DNA from: Alphaproteobacteria bacterium
Lineage (GTDB): Bacteria > Pseudomonadota > Alphaproteobacteria > Caulobacterales > Maricaulaceae
Direction of reading: 5' to 3'
Assembly (NCBI GenBank): GCA_024278855.1
Contig: JAJRSJ010000012.1
Location: 1-64,000, forward strand
DNA length: 64,000 bases
Both the position numbers and the translations under genes were made by a program. Shown here in pieces: positions 9,329 through 18,768 of the stretch (position 1 is the first letter of the stretch; each line of letters opens with the position of its first letter). Under the pieces are notes generated by a model, which worked only from the letters and a program-made list of their open reading frames with translations, was not told the DNA's origin and did not search any database.

Positions 9329-11071
9329 TTATCCCTCGCCGCCGAACCGGGTTTTCCAAGCGGCTATATCCGCGTCCTCTATCTTGGCGAACAAAACTTC
9401 CGGCGCATTGATCTCTAGCCCGTGCGGCAGGGCATCCAATATGGCTTTTATTTGCCCGCTCCAGTCATTGTCACCAAAATTCCATGTCCGGTTGTCCTTG
9501 GGGACATTCATGGCGTCCAGGATTTTTTCTGCTGCATCGGGGATAATTGGTTGGGCCAAAATGCCGAACAGCGCAACCAAGTTCAGCCCGAGACGCACGC
9601 CGACAGCCGCCTGGTCCATATCGGTTTTATACTGGCTCCACGGCGCGGCCTGGGTCAGATATTCATTGCCCGTGGCCCAAATAGCACGGGTTTCGGCGGC
9701 CGCCTTGCGAAACTCCATATTTTCGTAATAAGCAATCATTTTGGGTAGGCGTTCGGCCAATTCAGCCACCAAAACATCTTCCGCTTCGCCCCACGTGCCG
9801 CCACCAAACTGCTCTAAAGATGGTATTTTGCCGTCAAATTTCGCGCCTGCGTATTTGGTGATGCGGTTGACGAAATTGCCCAACACATTGGCCAGATCGG
9901 AATTTATCCTTGCGGCAAAATCTTCAAAGGTAAAGCCCGCGTCCGAACCCTCCGGTGCGTTCGCCGTCAAATGCCAACGCCAATAATCGCTCGGGGCTAA
10001 TTCTATGGCTTGGTCCATAAATACGCCGCGTTTTTCGGAGGTGGAAAATTTGCCACCGTACCATGTCACCCAGTTAAAGGCCTTGAGCTTATCTACCAAT
10101 TTCCACGGCTCGCCGGAACCAATCAATGTGGTCGGAAACGAAAGCGTGTGAAAGGCCACATTGTCTTTACCCATAAATTGCACATAACTGACATCTTCTG
10201 CGCCCATATCTGTACGCCACCAACTTTGCCAATTTCCGCCAAATTCCTCGGCCCAGTCCTGGGTGGCAGCAATATATTCGATGGGCGCATCAAACCAGAC
10301 GTAAAACACTTTATTCTCAAATCCGGGCCGCACTTCGCCCTCATAGGCCACCGGAATACCCCATGATAAATCCCGAGTGATCGAGCGGTCAAGCAGCCCC
10401 TCGTCCAGCCATTTATAGGCGATAGACTTGGCGAGACTTGGCCAGCCTTGCGCTTTGTCAATCCAGGCACGCAGGCGCGGGGCCATTTCGCTTTGCTTGA
10501 GATAAAGATGATTGGTATCGCGTATTTCGACATTTTTGGAACCGGACAGGGCCGAATACGGGTCGATCAGGTCAATGGGGTCAAGCAATTTACCGCAACC
10601 ATCACATTGGTCGCCCCGGGCTTTTTCGTAGCCGCAAGCCGGACATGTGCCCTCCACATAGCGGTCAGGCAAAAACCGTTTGTCGTCTACCGAATATACT
10701 TGCTGGGATATCCGCTCCTCGATCAAGCCTTCTTTCTCCAAAGCATGGGCCAAATGTTGGGTCAAAGCATGGTTGGACGGGGTACTGGAGCGCCCGAAAT
10801 AATCATAGGACATTTTAAAATCGGCCCCGGCCGATTTTTGCGCCGCGTACATTTTATCGCAAAACTCACGCACATTCATACCCGCCGCTGCCGCCGCCAA
10901 TTCCGCCGGAGTGCCGTGTTCATCAGTGGCACAGATATACAAAACCTCATGGCCCAGCAATCGCATGGCCCGCGCATATACATCCGCCGGCAACATGGAG
11001 CCGGCCAAATTGCCCAAATGCTTGACCCCGTTAATATAGGGCAGTGCCGATGTGATCAAAATTCTGGCCAT
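9329..11071 (-). CDS. metG: Methionine-tRNA ligase
   Basis: Charges tRNA-Met with methionine. The 580-residue class I synthetase has the HIGH-equivalent HLGN (residues 18-21), an anticodon-binding helical domain, and a zinc knuckle with CPACG and CDGCG near residues 143-160. The KMSKS loop is the FSTSEKRG variant, as in zinc-containing MetRS of the archaeal/alphaproteobacterial type. No C-terminal tRNA-binding (OB) extension is present. The gene is followed 9 bp before queD in the opposite reading order (queD lies immediately upstream), so both may share a transcript starting upstream of queD. Confidence 0.95.
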   Translation of the reverse strand: MARILITSALPYINGVKHLGNLAGSMLPADVYARAMRLLGHEVLYICATDEHGTPAELAAAAAGMNVREFCDKMYAAQKSAGADFKMSYDYFGRSSTPSNHALTQHLAHALEKEGLIEERISQQVYSVDDKRFLPDRYVEGTCPACGYEKARGDQCDGCGKLLDPIDLIDPYSALSGSKNVEIRDTNHLYLKQSEMAPRLRAWIDKAQGWPSLAKSIAYKWLDEGLLDRSITRDLSWGIPVAYEGEVRPGFENKVFYVWFDAPIEYIAATQDWAEEFGGNWQSWWRTDMGAEDVSYVQFMGKDNVAFHTLSFPTTLIGSGEPWKLVDKLKAFNWVTWYGGKFSTSEKRGVFMDQAIELAPSDYWRWHLTANAPEGSDAGFTFEDFAARINSDLANVLGNFVNRITKYAGAKFDGKIPSLEQFGGGTWGEAEDVLVAELAERLPKMIAYYENMEFRKAAAETRAIWATGNEYLTQAAPWSQYKTDMDQAAVGVRLGLNLVALFGILAQPIIPDAAEKILDAMNVPKDNRTWNFGDNDWSGQIKAILDALPHGLEINAPEVLFAKIEDADIAAWKTRFGGEG

Positions 11072-11080
11072 ATTCCTGTC

Positions 11081-11458
11081 CTACTCGTCTATCACCAAAC
11101 GGCATGTCTGGCCGCAGGTATGGCGGGAAATCTCTACTGCGTACAGGCCTGGCACCATGGGCTCTGCCAAATTGAAAATATAGGCGCAGAGATTTTCCAA
11201 AGTCGAGTATTCTAGCCCCTCCAAATCGTTTAAATAGGCATGGTCAAGCTTGTCCCGTATCTTTTCAATGACTGGATCAAGGGAGCCAAAATCCAGTAGC
11301 CATTTGTCAATATCTTGCTTGCGGCCCTTAACCGACAGGCTGGCGCTAAATGAATGGCCGTGCAGATGCTTATAACCCGGATCGGTGCCGTCGGGCAGAT
11401 CAATGGAATGGGCCGCTTCAAAAGAGAAACTGCTGGACAGGATGATGTCGGCTTGCAT
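11081..11458 (-). CDS. queD: QueD-like 6-carboxytetrahydropterin synthase family protein
   Basis: A 125-residue PTPS/QueD-fold protein. QueD normally converts 7,8-dihydroneopterin triphosphate to 6-carboxytetrahydropterin for queuosine. The zinc ligands are present (AAH17, H33 and H35 in HLHGH) and so is the DH pair (LDHAYLND, residues 71-78). The catalytic cysteine, four residues before the HGH in E. coli QueD, is Tyr29 here, and the pterin-binding Glu region (KET in E. coli) reads SRHT. It may therefore be a divergent subfamily with altered activity rather than a standard QueD. No other queuosine gene is in the window. The symbol is by family only. Confidence 0.75.
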   Translation of the reverse strand: MQADIILSSSFSFEAAHSIDLPDGTDPGYKHLHGHSFSASLSVKGRKQDIDKWLLDFGSLDPVIEKIRDKLDHAYLNDLEGLEYSTLENLCAYIFNLAEPMVPGLYAVEISRHTCGQTCRLVIDE

Positions 11459-11581
11459 GTTAAATATCCGTTTATAGCGGCCAAAAGCCGCACTTGTCGT
11501 ATTGGGAACGGTTGTATAGACTAATCCCTACCTAGCGCAAGTGTCGTAAGTATATGATTCGCGCGGGTACAGGAGGTTTCT

Positions 11582-12154
11582 ATGTATTTTCTTATTGCCG
11601 GAACGGCATTGTTTTTCATAACCCATCTTTATTCTAGCCTGCGTTCCCGCGCGGCGGGCCGCGATATCCGGGTGCGCATGGGCTTTGTGCCCTATATGGG
11701 CCTATATAGCCTGCTGGCCGGTTTGGGCTTTGTGCTGATGGTTTGGGGCTACGGTTTGGCGCGGCCATCTGCGGTTATTTACACGCCGCCCGGTTGGGGC
11801 GTGCATGTGACTATGGCCTTGATGTTGCCGGCTTTGATTTTACTGTTAGCGGCCTACGGGCCTTACGGATATATAAAGCAAAAGCTGAAACATCCCATGT
11901 TATTGGGGATTTTATTGTGGAGTTTTGCGCATTTACTGGCCAACGGCGAGCTTAATTCGCTAATTTTGTTTGGCAGTTTTTTCGCCTATGCAGTGATTGT
12001 GCTTATGGTCACAAGGGGCCGGGTTGTGGCAGTGAAAAAACCCGGCATCATCGGAGATTTATATGCGGTTATTGTCGGCGCGCTGCTGTATTTTGTCTTT
12101 GTCAAGCACCTGCATGAATTGATGATTGGCCTGCCGGTTATGGTTTCGCCGTAA
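11582..12154 (+). CDS. NnrU family membrane protein
   Basis: A 190-residue inner-membrane protein with five or so hydrophobic segments. It opens with a TM and THLYSSLRSR, followed by GFVPYMGLYSLLAG, GPYGYIKQKLKHPMLLGILLWSFAHLLANG and a C-terminal KPGIIGDLYAVIVG. The K-HP-LLG--LW---HLLANG block is the hallmark of NnrU, named for a denitrification locus but widespread in organisms without denitrification; its biochemical role is not known to me. AGGAGG at 11571-11576 precedes the ATG. It is divergent from queD and overlaps the 3' end of the convergent EEP gene by 17 bp. Confidence 0.85.
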   Translation: MYFLIAGTALFFITHLYSSLRSRAAGRDIRVRMGFVPYMGLYSLLAGLGFVLMVWGYGLARPSAVIYTPPGWGVHVTMALMLPALILLLAAYGPYGYIKQKLKHPMLLGILLWSFAHLLANGELNSLILFGSFFAYAVIVLMVTRGRVVAVKKPGIIGDLYAVIVGALLYFVFVKHLHELMIGLPVMVSP

Positions 12155-13169
12155 AGGCGGCGATCGTGGGTTGATGGTCGGTAAATTCGAAATTCAAGTC
12201 CAGGGTTTGCACACTGCCCACCGCCACATTTGGCGACACTAAAAACCCGTCAATAATGGTCGTATAATTTTGCCCGCGCCTATAGGGACGTTCATTGGTG
12301 CGCACGGTCGCGACATTCTCGTCAAATACCAATTGCCAACCCGGCTTTATTGAATTTTGGGGTAAGGTTTTCAGCCAAAATAGGTCTTTTTGCAAAGTTG
12401 TATGGGGAAAATCGGTCGGGGCTAATTGCATATTCCAATCGCCGCCGATAATGACATATTTCCCGTCCCCGTAATAGCTCCCGGCAATTTCGAGCAGTTT
12501 TTCAAATTGCTGCACCCTGATATTTCCGCCCGCGTCAAAGGCGGACAGATGGATGTTCATCAAGACCCAATCATTCTCTCCTTGGCGAAACTCTGTGAGC
12601 TGAATATGGTATTGGCGCTCAATGATATTACCAAGCCGTTCCGGCTCATTTGGCAAGCGAATTGTACTGATATTGTCGGGCGCAAACGGCGTAAATGTTG
12701 CCAAACCGTGTTTGAGCGCCCAGCGGGTCGGGACGAGGCGCGTGCTAAAATCATAGGTGAACCAAGATGAGTATTCGCTAAGCGCCGCGCGTATTTCCCC
12801 CAAAACATCCACGCCCCAGTTCAGCATATCCGGTTTGGAAATTTCCTGTATCAGGTAAAAATCTGCACCAGTCTTACTGGCCTTTTGTAGGGTATTGCTG
12901 ATGCCTTTAACATTAAGCTCAACAATTTCCCGGCTTGGCGGCTGCAGGCTTTCGCCGCCGTCCATGACAAAATCCGAATCTTTGCCAAGGCCCCCATAGC
13001 CAATATTCCAGTTCATCACCGTAATAACCGGGCCGATATTGCGGTTGGGATCCCCAATTCGTTTGTTGATTTTCAGTCCAGTGTTGAAATAATTGGCACC
13101 GACGAACACAATGCCAAAAAACACAGCACTAACCAGTATTACGCCAATAAATTTAAGGGATTTTTTCAT
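12138..13169 (-). CDS. Membrane-anchored endonuclease/exonuclease/phosphatase family protein
   Basis: A 343-residue protein with an N-terminal membrane anchor (residues about 5-27) and an EEP-fold domain outside the cytoplasm. Visible motifs are NWNIGYGG, LIQEI (metal-binding Glu), NIHLSAFD, GGDWN (catalytic Asp) and TDHQP (catalytic His). This fold includes DNase I-like nucleases, sphingomyelinases and inositol phosphatases; substrate cannot be read from sequence. The start at 13169 (MKKSLKF) forms TAATG with the stop of the upstream dehydrogenase gene, showing translational coupling. An ATG 39 bp upstream is less likely. Confidence 0.8.
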   Translation of the reverse strand: MKKSLKFIGVILVSAVFFGIVFVGANYFNTGLKINKRIGDPNRNIGPVITVMNWNIGYGGLGKDSDFVMDGGESLQPPSREIVELNVKGISNTLQKASKTGADFYLIQEISKPDMLNWGVDVLGEIRAALSEYSSWFTYDFSTRLVPTRWALKHGLATFTPFAPDNISTIRLPNEPERLGNIIERQYHIQLTEFRQGENDWVLMNIHLSAFDAGGNIRVQQFEKLLEIAGSYYGDGKYVIIGGDWNMQLAPTDFPHTTLQKDLFWLKTLPQNSIKPGWQLVFDENVATVRTNERPYRRGQNYTTIIDGFLVSPNVAVGSVQTLDLNFEFTDHQPTIAAFTAKP

Positions 13170-14038
13170 TATTTTTCCAGCCGTTTGATTAAACTTGACG
13201 TATCCCAACGATGACCGCCCATTTTCTGGATGTCTTCGTAATAATTATCCACCATTTGGGTCATGGCCAAATTAGCCCCGGTCTCGGCCGCAGCCTCCAA
13301 AGCAATTTTTAAATCCTTGCGCATCCAGTCGACCGCAAAACCAAATTCAAATTCGCCCCGCCCCATGCTCAAAGCCCGGTTGTCCATCTGCCAACTTTGG
13401 GCCGCACCCTGACCGATGGCCTGGGCCACCGCGTCCACATCAAGACCGGCTTTTTTGGCAAAATGCACGGCTTCTGACAAGCCTTGCAATGTGCCTGCTA
13501 TACAAATCTGGTTGACCATTTTGGTCAACTGCCCGGCCCCGGACGGCCCCATATGTTGGACGGCTTTGGCGTAGGACTGCATCACGGGTTCGGCGCGGCT
13601 ATAATCTGCAATATCGCCGCCGCACATAATGGTCAACGCCCCGCCTACTGCACCGGCCTCGCCGCCAGATATGGGCGCATCAATAAACCCGATGCCCGCC
13701 TGTTTCGCCAGTTCAAAGCAATGGCGGGCGCATTTGGCCGAAGCAGTGGTGTGGTCAACCAACACACTGCCGGGCTGCATGGCAATGATAGCCTGTTCAG
13801 CCACGGCATAAACATCATCATCATTACCCACACACATCATGACAAAATCGGCTTGCTTTACGGCTACGGCAATATCGGGCGCGGCGCGGCCAGTATATTC
13901 TTCTGTCCAGGCCGCAGATTTGGCCGCCGTTCGGTTCCACACGCATATGTCATGGCCGGCGCTTAATCCGTGCTTGGCCAAATGCCCGGCCATGGGATAG
14001 CCCATCACGCCAAGTCCTAAAAATGCAAATTTAGCCAT
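13169..14038 (-). CDS. 3-hydroxyisobutyrate dehydrogenase family NAD(P)-dependent oxidoreductase
   Basis: A 289-residue beta-hydroxyacid dehydrogenase. It has the Rossmann motif GLGVMG (residues 8-13), the substrate-binding block DAPISGGEAGAVGG, the catalytic Lys in GQLTKMVNQ and the KDLKIALEAA cofactor-side segment. Close relatives act on 3-hydroxyisobutyrate (valine catabolism), glyoxylate/succinic semialdehyde or tartronate semialdehyde; the window offers no valine-pathway partners to decide. It is coupled by a 1-bp overlap to the EEP gene downstream. Start ATG at 14038 gives the normal N-terminus. Confidence 0.88.
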   Translation of the reverse strand: MAKFAFLGLGVMGYPMAGHLAKHGLSAGHDICVWNRTAAKSAAWTEEYTGRAAPDIAVAVKQADFVMMCVGNDDDVYAVAEQAIIAMQPGSVLVDHTTASAKCARHCFELAKQAGIGFIDAPISGGEAGAVGGALTIMCGGDIADYSRAEPVMQSYAKAVQHMGPSGAGQLTKMVNQICIAGTLQGLSEAVHFAKKAGLDVDAVAQAIGQGAAQSWQMDNRALSMGRGEFEFGFAVDWMRKDLKIALEAAAETGANLAMTQMVDNYYEDIQKMGGHRWDTSSLIKRLEK

Positions 14039-14148
14039 ATTGCCTCCAGACTTTACTTTTAATTATTACCCAACATTATGAAAGCTATTTTTGTTGCAGG
14101 AAATGTTTAAACGCAATATATGTCGTTTTTATTTATCAGGAACACAAA

Positions 14149-14736
14149 ATGCGCAGATTTGTCATTGTTTTTTCAATTCTAGTGTTGATGCTCGCGCCTT
14201 TCTCCTCTCTCGCACGCGGGGCCAAAACCGTTTATGACGACATGTTGGAAATGGGGTTTATGCAGCAACAATTCACCCATGAAGTGACGAGCTACGGGAT
14301 GAATTTTTATTCCGTCGATAAGATAAACCTGTCAGACACAGTATCGGCCAGCAAAATCGCGCTTTATTTGGAAGGGCCATTTGTTATACCCGACAACACG
14401 ACATTAAACCAAGTGATGGACTTTAATATAGACACTATTCTTACAACATCCGTTTTAAATAAAGACTACCCGCCGGGCGATAAAGTAGCCGAGGGAATCG
14501 GTGCGTCGATCATGAATATTGGCGGCAGCAATGTCGGATTTTTAGACTATCAATTACCGGAATTGAGCCTGACTAACCCGACCAATGCAATGGCCATTTT
14601 CAGACGGGCTGTGATTGTTAAAGACAATAAAATGTACGGCTTCACAATTGCCATTAACGATTCGACCATAGACAAAGGACGGATCATGGTCTTGGACATG
14701 CTCGTGATCAGAGCCTTGAAAAGCGGCAAACTTTAA
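14149..14736 (+). CDS. Secreted protein of unknown function
   Basis: I do not recognise this 195-residue protein. A clear signal peptide (about residues 1-23, ending SLARG or nearby) points to export. The mature part has no cysteine, no lipobox and no extra membrane segment; it looks like a mixed alpha/beta domain with YLEGPFVIPDN and a closing MVLDMLVIRALKSGKL helix. It is divergent from the dehydrogenase gene and convergent with putA, so it is probably a single-gene unit. The start ATG at 14149 is the first residue of the signal peptide. Confidence 0.7.
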   Translation: MRRFVIVFSILVLMLAPFSSLARGAKTVYDDMLEMGFMQQQFTHEVTSYGMNFYSVDKINLSDTVSASKIALYLEGPFVIPDNTTLNQVMDFNIDTILTTSVLNKDYPPGDKVAEGIGASIMNIGGSNVGFLDYQLPELSLTNPTNAMAIFRRAVIVKDNKMYGFTIAINDSTIDKGRIMVLDMLVIRALKSGKL

Positions 14737-14789
14737 CGGCCCCTCCATCCAAAATTATCCTAGCCAAAATCCACCCAAGTTCCATCCAC

Positions 14790-14833
14790 CCTAGTCCAAA
14801 TCTACCTAGTCCAAATCTACCTAGTCCAGATTA
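14790..14833. repeat. 15-bp tandem repeat at the putA 3' end
   Basis: The unit CCTAGTCCAAATCTA occurs at 14790-14804 and 14805-14819, and a near copy at 14820-14833 includes the putA stop codon (14821-14823). A looser related run (CCACCC, CCATCC) lies just upstream. The array fills most of the gap between the two convergent genes. Confidence 0.9.
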
Positions 14834-17800
14834 AGCAGCGCCGGATCGCCGCCTTGAGCCGAGATGTTGTTTGTGATGGTTCGCTCCGAGGCGAAACGCG
14901 GTAAATAATGCGGGCCGCCGGCCTTGGGGCCGGTGCCGGACAGGCCGACCCCGCCAAAGGGCTGCACCCCGACCACCGCGCCGATAATATTGCGGTTGAT
15001 GTAGAGATTTCCGGCGGGCACTAGTTCGGAAATGCGCTCGGCAAAACCGTCTATACGGGAATGCACACCCAGTGTCAGACCGTAGCCTTTGGCAGCGAAT
15101 TGTTTGGCTATTTTGGGCAAATCCTTGCGAGCATAGCGCAGCACATGCAAGACCGGGCCAAATTCTTCCTTGGTCAGGGCATCTAGCGAAGTAATCTCCA
15201 CCAAAGTCGGCGGCACAAACCAACCCTTCCCCGGAACATCACACATATGCAGGATTTTTGCTTCACGTTTCATGCGCTCAATATGGGCCAATAATCCTGA
15301 GCGGGCCAACTCGTCGATCACCGGGCCAACGTCCGTGACCGCCAACGCCGGATCGCCTACATCCAATTCGTCCATAGCCCCCATGAGGCACTCTATGAAA
15401 CTGTCCGCAGTTTCCTCTGGCAAGAACAATACCCTTAGGGCCGAGCAGCGCTGCCCGGCGGCGTTAAAGGCGGAGGCGACCGCATCGTCCACCACTTGTT
15501 CCTTGAGCGCACTGGTATCGACAAACATGCCGTTGAGGCCGCCCGTCTCTGCGATCAACACCGGGATCGGGCCGTCTTTGGCCGCCAAACTCCGGTTGAT
15601 GATTTTGGCGGTATTGGTGGAGCCAGTAAAGCAGACGCCCGCCAAGTCCTTGTGAGCCGTAAGGGCCGCACCAACCTCGGAGCCTGGGCCGGGGGTAACA
15701 TGCAATACGTCCTTAGGCATTCCCGCATTTTGGCCGGCCTTTTGAAACAGTTTGACCGCCTCAAAGGCCACAAGCGGGGTTTGCTCGGCCGGTTTGGCCA
15801 ACACGGTATTGCCCGCTGCCAATGCGGCGGCAATTTGTCCAATAAATATAGCGAGCGGGAAATTCCACGGGCTGATGCAAACAAAGACGCCGCGCCCGCG
15901 AAGTGCAAAGTGATTCGTCTCGCCGGCCGGGCCGGGAAGCCTTTTAGGGGTGCCAAATGTCCGTTTCGCCTCTGCGGCATAATAGCGCAGGAAGTCCACC
16001 GCCTCGCGCACTTCCGCCACCCCGTCCGGGAAACATTTACCCGCTTCTACCGCCATCAGGGCCGTAAAATACTCGGTTTTAGCCTCCAAAGCATCAGCCA
16101 TAGCGTTTAAAATACCTGCCCGTTTCGGCCCGCCGAGCTTGTCCCAGGCCGGGTAGGCCGATTTGGCGGATGCAAATGCCTTGTCAATATCCGCGTCCGT
16201 AGAGACGCGGCACGTCCCGATTACCCGACCTGTAGCCGGCGCAAATACCGGACTTCCGGCTTTGGTTTGGGACTTGCCCGCGACAATGGGACCTGCGGAA
16301 ATTGCTTTTAAATTAACGGCACGGCCTTCCAAATCCGCACGGATTTTTCCTTGGGTTAAATCAAGCCCGCGTGCATTTTTACGGCCAGAAACCCCTGTAT
16401 ACCCATAAAGAACTGGCGGGGCCGGAATTTTATCATGGCGCACGGGTGCAATGTCTGAAAATGGTGATTTGGCTACGACTTCCGGCGGGATATCTTCGTC
16501 CAGGAATGAATGCACAAAGGAGGTATTGGCCCCGTTTTCCAGCAATCTTCGTACCAGATAGGGCAGTAAATCCTCATGGGCCCCCACCGGGGCATAAACC
16601 CGGCACGGATGGGGCCGCTCCGGCTCGTCGTAAACGGCCTCATATAACGCGTCGCCCATGCCGTGCAAGCGTTGAAACTCGTAATGACTGCCGCCCGCCG
16701 CCATTTCCTCAATGGCGGCAACCGTATTGGCATTGTGGGTAGCAAATTGCGAAAATATCCAGCGCCCCGCATCCAAACGCCCCCGCGCACAGGCCAGATA
16801 AGCCAAATCAGTCGTGGGTTTTCGTGTCCAAACCGGGAAGTCAGGATGGCCCTCGACTTGTGCATGCTTTATCTCGCTGTCCCAATAGGCCCCCTTAACC
16901 AGACGCACCATCAAACGCCGCCCTTTGCCGCCGCAACATTCCCGTGCCAGGCACGCCAGTTTTTCGATCACCTCGACACCGCGTTTTTGGTAGGCTTGCA
17001 CCGCAAGCCCGAGGCCTGTCCAATCACCAAGCTCCGCTTCATTTGCCAATTTTTCTAATATTTTCAATGATATAACCAAACGGTCGGCTTCCTCGGCGTC
17101 TATGGTAAAATTAAGATCTGCTTTGGCGGCTTCTACGGCGAGGGCTTTAACTTTAGGGTATAACTCGGCCCACAAACGCTCTTCCTTGGCCGCTTCATAG
17201 CGCGGATGCAGTGCGGATAATTTGACTGAAATCCCGTGTTTCTGCTCTGGCCCCAAATCCGGGTCTTGCCCAACGCCCAGTGCGACAATCGCGTCCCAAT
17301 AGGCTTGGAAATAACCCTGGGCATCACGGGCCGTCCGCGCCCCCTCCCCCAACATGTCAAAGGAACATATGGCCGGTTTTTTATCCGGGTTTAAAGTCTT
17401 GGCCCGCTCCATAGCAGCAGCAATACTGTCGCCGACGACGAATTGCTCGCCCATAATCCGCATCGCCTGCATCATGGCGGCGCGGATCACCGGCTCACCG
17501 GCTTTACGGGTCAAGGAACGCATGAACCGGGCGGGATCATTGCGGGTCTTTTTGTCCACTTTAACAACGGCCCCCGTCAGCATTAGCCCCCATGTGGACG
17601 CATTGACCAACCAACTATCGGACTGGCCTTGATGATCGCCCCAATCGCCTGACGATATTTTCTCCGCAATTAACCTGTCCGCCGTGTCGCCGTCCGGTAC
17701 ACGCAATAGCGATTCGGCCAAACACATCAACGCCAAACCTTCTTTGTTGGACAAGCCAAATTGTTCGAGAAAACTCTCCATCATGCCTTTTTTGCTGGAC

Positions 17801-17970
17801 ATTTTGCGGGCTTTAACCACCAAGGATACGGCCTTTGCGTTGATTTGCTTTTGCTCAATGGGGCGCAGGCGGGTCAAGCCGACCAGTCCTGCTGCCGCCG
17901 TGTTTTCATCAGCAAATTTATGCGCGTCCAAAGCTTCCCAGTCTATCATGTCAAAACCTTCCCTTAGCAT
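14821..17970 (-). CDS. putA: Bifunctional proline dehydrogenase / delta-1-pyrroline-5-carboxylate dehydrogenase
   Basis: Oxidises proline to glutamate in two steps: FAD-dependent PRODH, then NAD-dependent P5CDH. The 1049-residue protein has PRODH blocks (SFDMLGEGARTARDA, ISVKLSALHPRYE, LVKGAYWDSEIKHAQ, FATHNA) in the first half. The second half shows ISPWNFPLAIF, CFTGST, the Glu in AETGGLN and the catalytic Cys in AGQRCSALR. There is no N-terminal ribbon-helix-helix DNA-binding domain and it ends just after the ALDH domain (GGDPALLNL), so it is an enzyme-only PutA that does not repress its own gene. I use ATG 17970; ATG 17949 is also preceded by a good ribosome site. It diverges from the HAD gene. 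Confidence 0.95.
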   Translation of the reverse strand: MLREGFDMIDWEALDAHKFADENTAAAGLVGLTRLRPIEQKQINAKAVSLVVKARKMSSKKGMMESFLEQFGLSNKEGLALMCLAESLLRVPDGDTADRLIAEKISSGDWGDHQGQSDSWLVNASTWGLMLTGAVVKVDKKTRNDPARFMRSLTRKAGEPVIRAAMMQAMRIMGEQFVVGDSIAAAMERAKTLNPDKKPAICSFDMLGEGARTARDAQGYFQAYWDAIVALGVGQDPDLGPEQKHGISVKLSALHPRYEAAKEERLWAELYPKVKALAVEAAKADLNFTIDAEEADRLVISLKILEKLANEAELGDWTGLGLAVQAYQKRGVEVIEKLACLARECCGGKGRRLMVRLVKGAYWDSEIKHAQVEGHPDFPVWTRKPTTDLAYLACARGRLDAGRWIFSQFATHNANTVAAIEEMAAGGSHYEFQRLHGMGDALYEAVYDEPERPHPCRVYAPVGAHEDLLPYLVRRLLENGANTSFVHSFLDEDIPPEVVAKSPFSDIAPVRHDKIPAPPVLYGYTGVSGRKNARGLDLTQGKIRADLEGRAVNLKAISAGPIVAGKSQTKAGSPVFAPATGRVIGTCRVSTDADIDKAFASAKSAYPAWDKLGGPKRAGILNAMADALEAKTEYFTALMAVEAGKCFPDGVAEVREAVDFLRYYAAEAKRTFGTPKRLPGPAGETNHFALRGRGVFVCISPWNFPLAIFIGQIAAALAAGNTVLAKPAEQTPLVAFEAVKLFQKAGQNAGMPKDVLHVTPGPGSEVGAALTAHKDLAGVCFTGSTNTAKIINRSLAAKDGPIPVLIAETGGLNGMFVDTSALKEQVVDDAVASAFNAAGQRCSALRVLFLPEETADSFIECLMGAMDELDVGDPALAVTDVGPVIDELARSGLLAHIERMKREAKILHMCDVPGKGWFVPPTLVEITSLDALTKEEFGPVLHVLRYARKDLPKIAKQFAAKGYGLTLGVHSRIDGFAERISELVPAGNLYINRNIIGAVVGVQPFGGVGLSGTGPKAGGPHYLPRFASERTITNNISAQGGDPALLNLD

Positions 17971-18058
17971 ACTTGACTTTCCTGATATTAACCCATTATT
18001 TGGCCAGACCGTCATAAAAAATGTCGCAGAATGCAAAAAACCGCTGAAATCTGTAATA

Positions 18059-18688
18059 ATGGAGCATAACTTGACCAAAACTTCGCAAAACCCCGTTCAG
18101 ATGATCGCCTTTGATTTTGACGGCACGATCACGACAACCGATACATTGGCTTTGTTTTTTCGCTATTGGGCCGGGACACCGCGTTGGGTATTCAATATCC
18201 TGAAATTGTCACCTGTCCTCATCGGGTATGTGATACGGATTGTGCCGCGCGATACGGTAAAAGCCCATTTGGTTCGGGCGTTTTTCAAAGGCGCGGACGC
18301 GGATGAACTTAACAGGCGCGCCGCCCAATTTGCCCGTGAAGTAATCCCCGATTTGATTCGCCCCGCCGCCCTCAAAGCCCTGGCTGAAAAGAACAATCCA
18401 CCCTATACACTCTATATAGTTTCGGCTTCCATCAGCAATTATCTGGATATTTGGGCACATGATAACGGAATTAAGCATGTAATCGCGACTGATCTTGAAA
18501 TTAAAGACGGCAAGCTGACCGGAGAACTTTTGGGCCGAAATTGTTGGGGGCCGGGCAAAATGGCGAAAATTTCCGCAAAAATGGCCGAAACTCCCTATGA
18601 AATTATAGAAGCTTACGGAGACACACGCGGAGATAGAGAAATGTTACACGCCGCTCAGGTGTCTTACTTCAAACCTTTTCACCTGTGA
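18059..18688 (+). CDS. HAD-IB family phosphatase
   Basis: A 209-residue HAD hydrolase. Motif I is DFDGTITTTDT with both catalytic aspartates, motif II is VSASISNYL, and motif III/IV are the conserved Lys region and YGDTRGDREML. A hydrophobic stretch (WVFNILKLSPVLIGYVIRIV) in the cap suggests membrane association. The family includes phosphoserine phosphatase-like enzymes and the phosphatidylglycerophosphatase PgpC (YfhB), which this resembles in cap and motif I, but I cannot assign the substrate. The ATG at 18059 is favoured; an ATG at 18101 (MIAFDFDG) is the shortest alternative. Divergent from putA across 88 bp. Confidence 0.8.
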   Translation: MEHNLTKTSQNPVQMIAFDFDGTITTTDTLALFFRYWAGTPRWVFNILKLSPVLIGYVIRIVPRDTVKAHLVRAFFKGADADELNRRAAQFAREVIPDLIRPAALKALAEKNNPPYTLYIVSASISNYLDIWAHDNGIKHVIATDLEIKDGKLTGELLGRNCWGPGKMAKISAKMAETPYEIIEAYGDTRGDREMLHAAQVSYFKPFHL

Positions 18689-18753
18689 CGCATATTCCAT
18701 TTGATTTTTGTCAAAAAAATGTACTGTTCTGTACGAACACCCTAGCCAAAACA

Positions 18754-18768
18754 TTAAACTTTGGTTAA
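18754..18768 (+). promoter_or_regulatory. Candidate CtrA binding site upstream of the giant gene
   Basis: The sequence TTAA-ACTTTGG-TTAA matches the full CtrA consensus TTAA-N7-TTAA of Caulobacter-type alphaproteobacteria. It lies 62 bp before the ATG of the giant gene, a usual distance for a CtrA-activated promoter. The site is seen directly; the regulator is inferred, since ctrA itself is not in the window. Confidence 0.6.
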
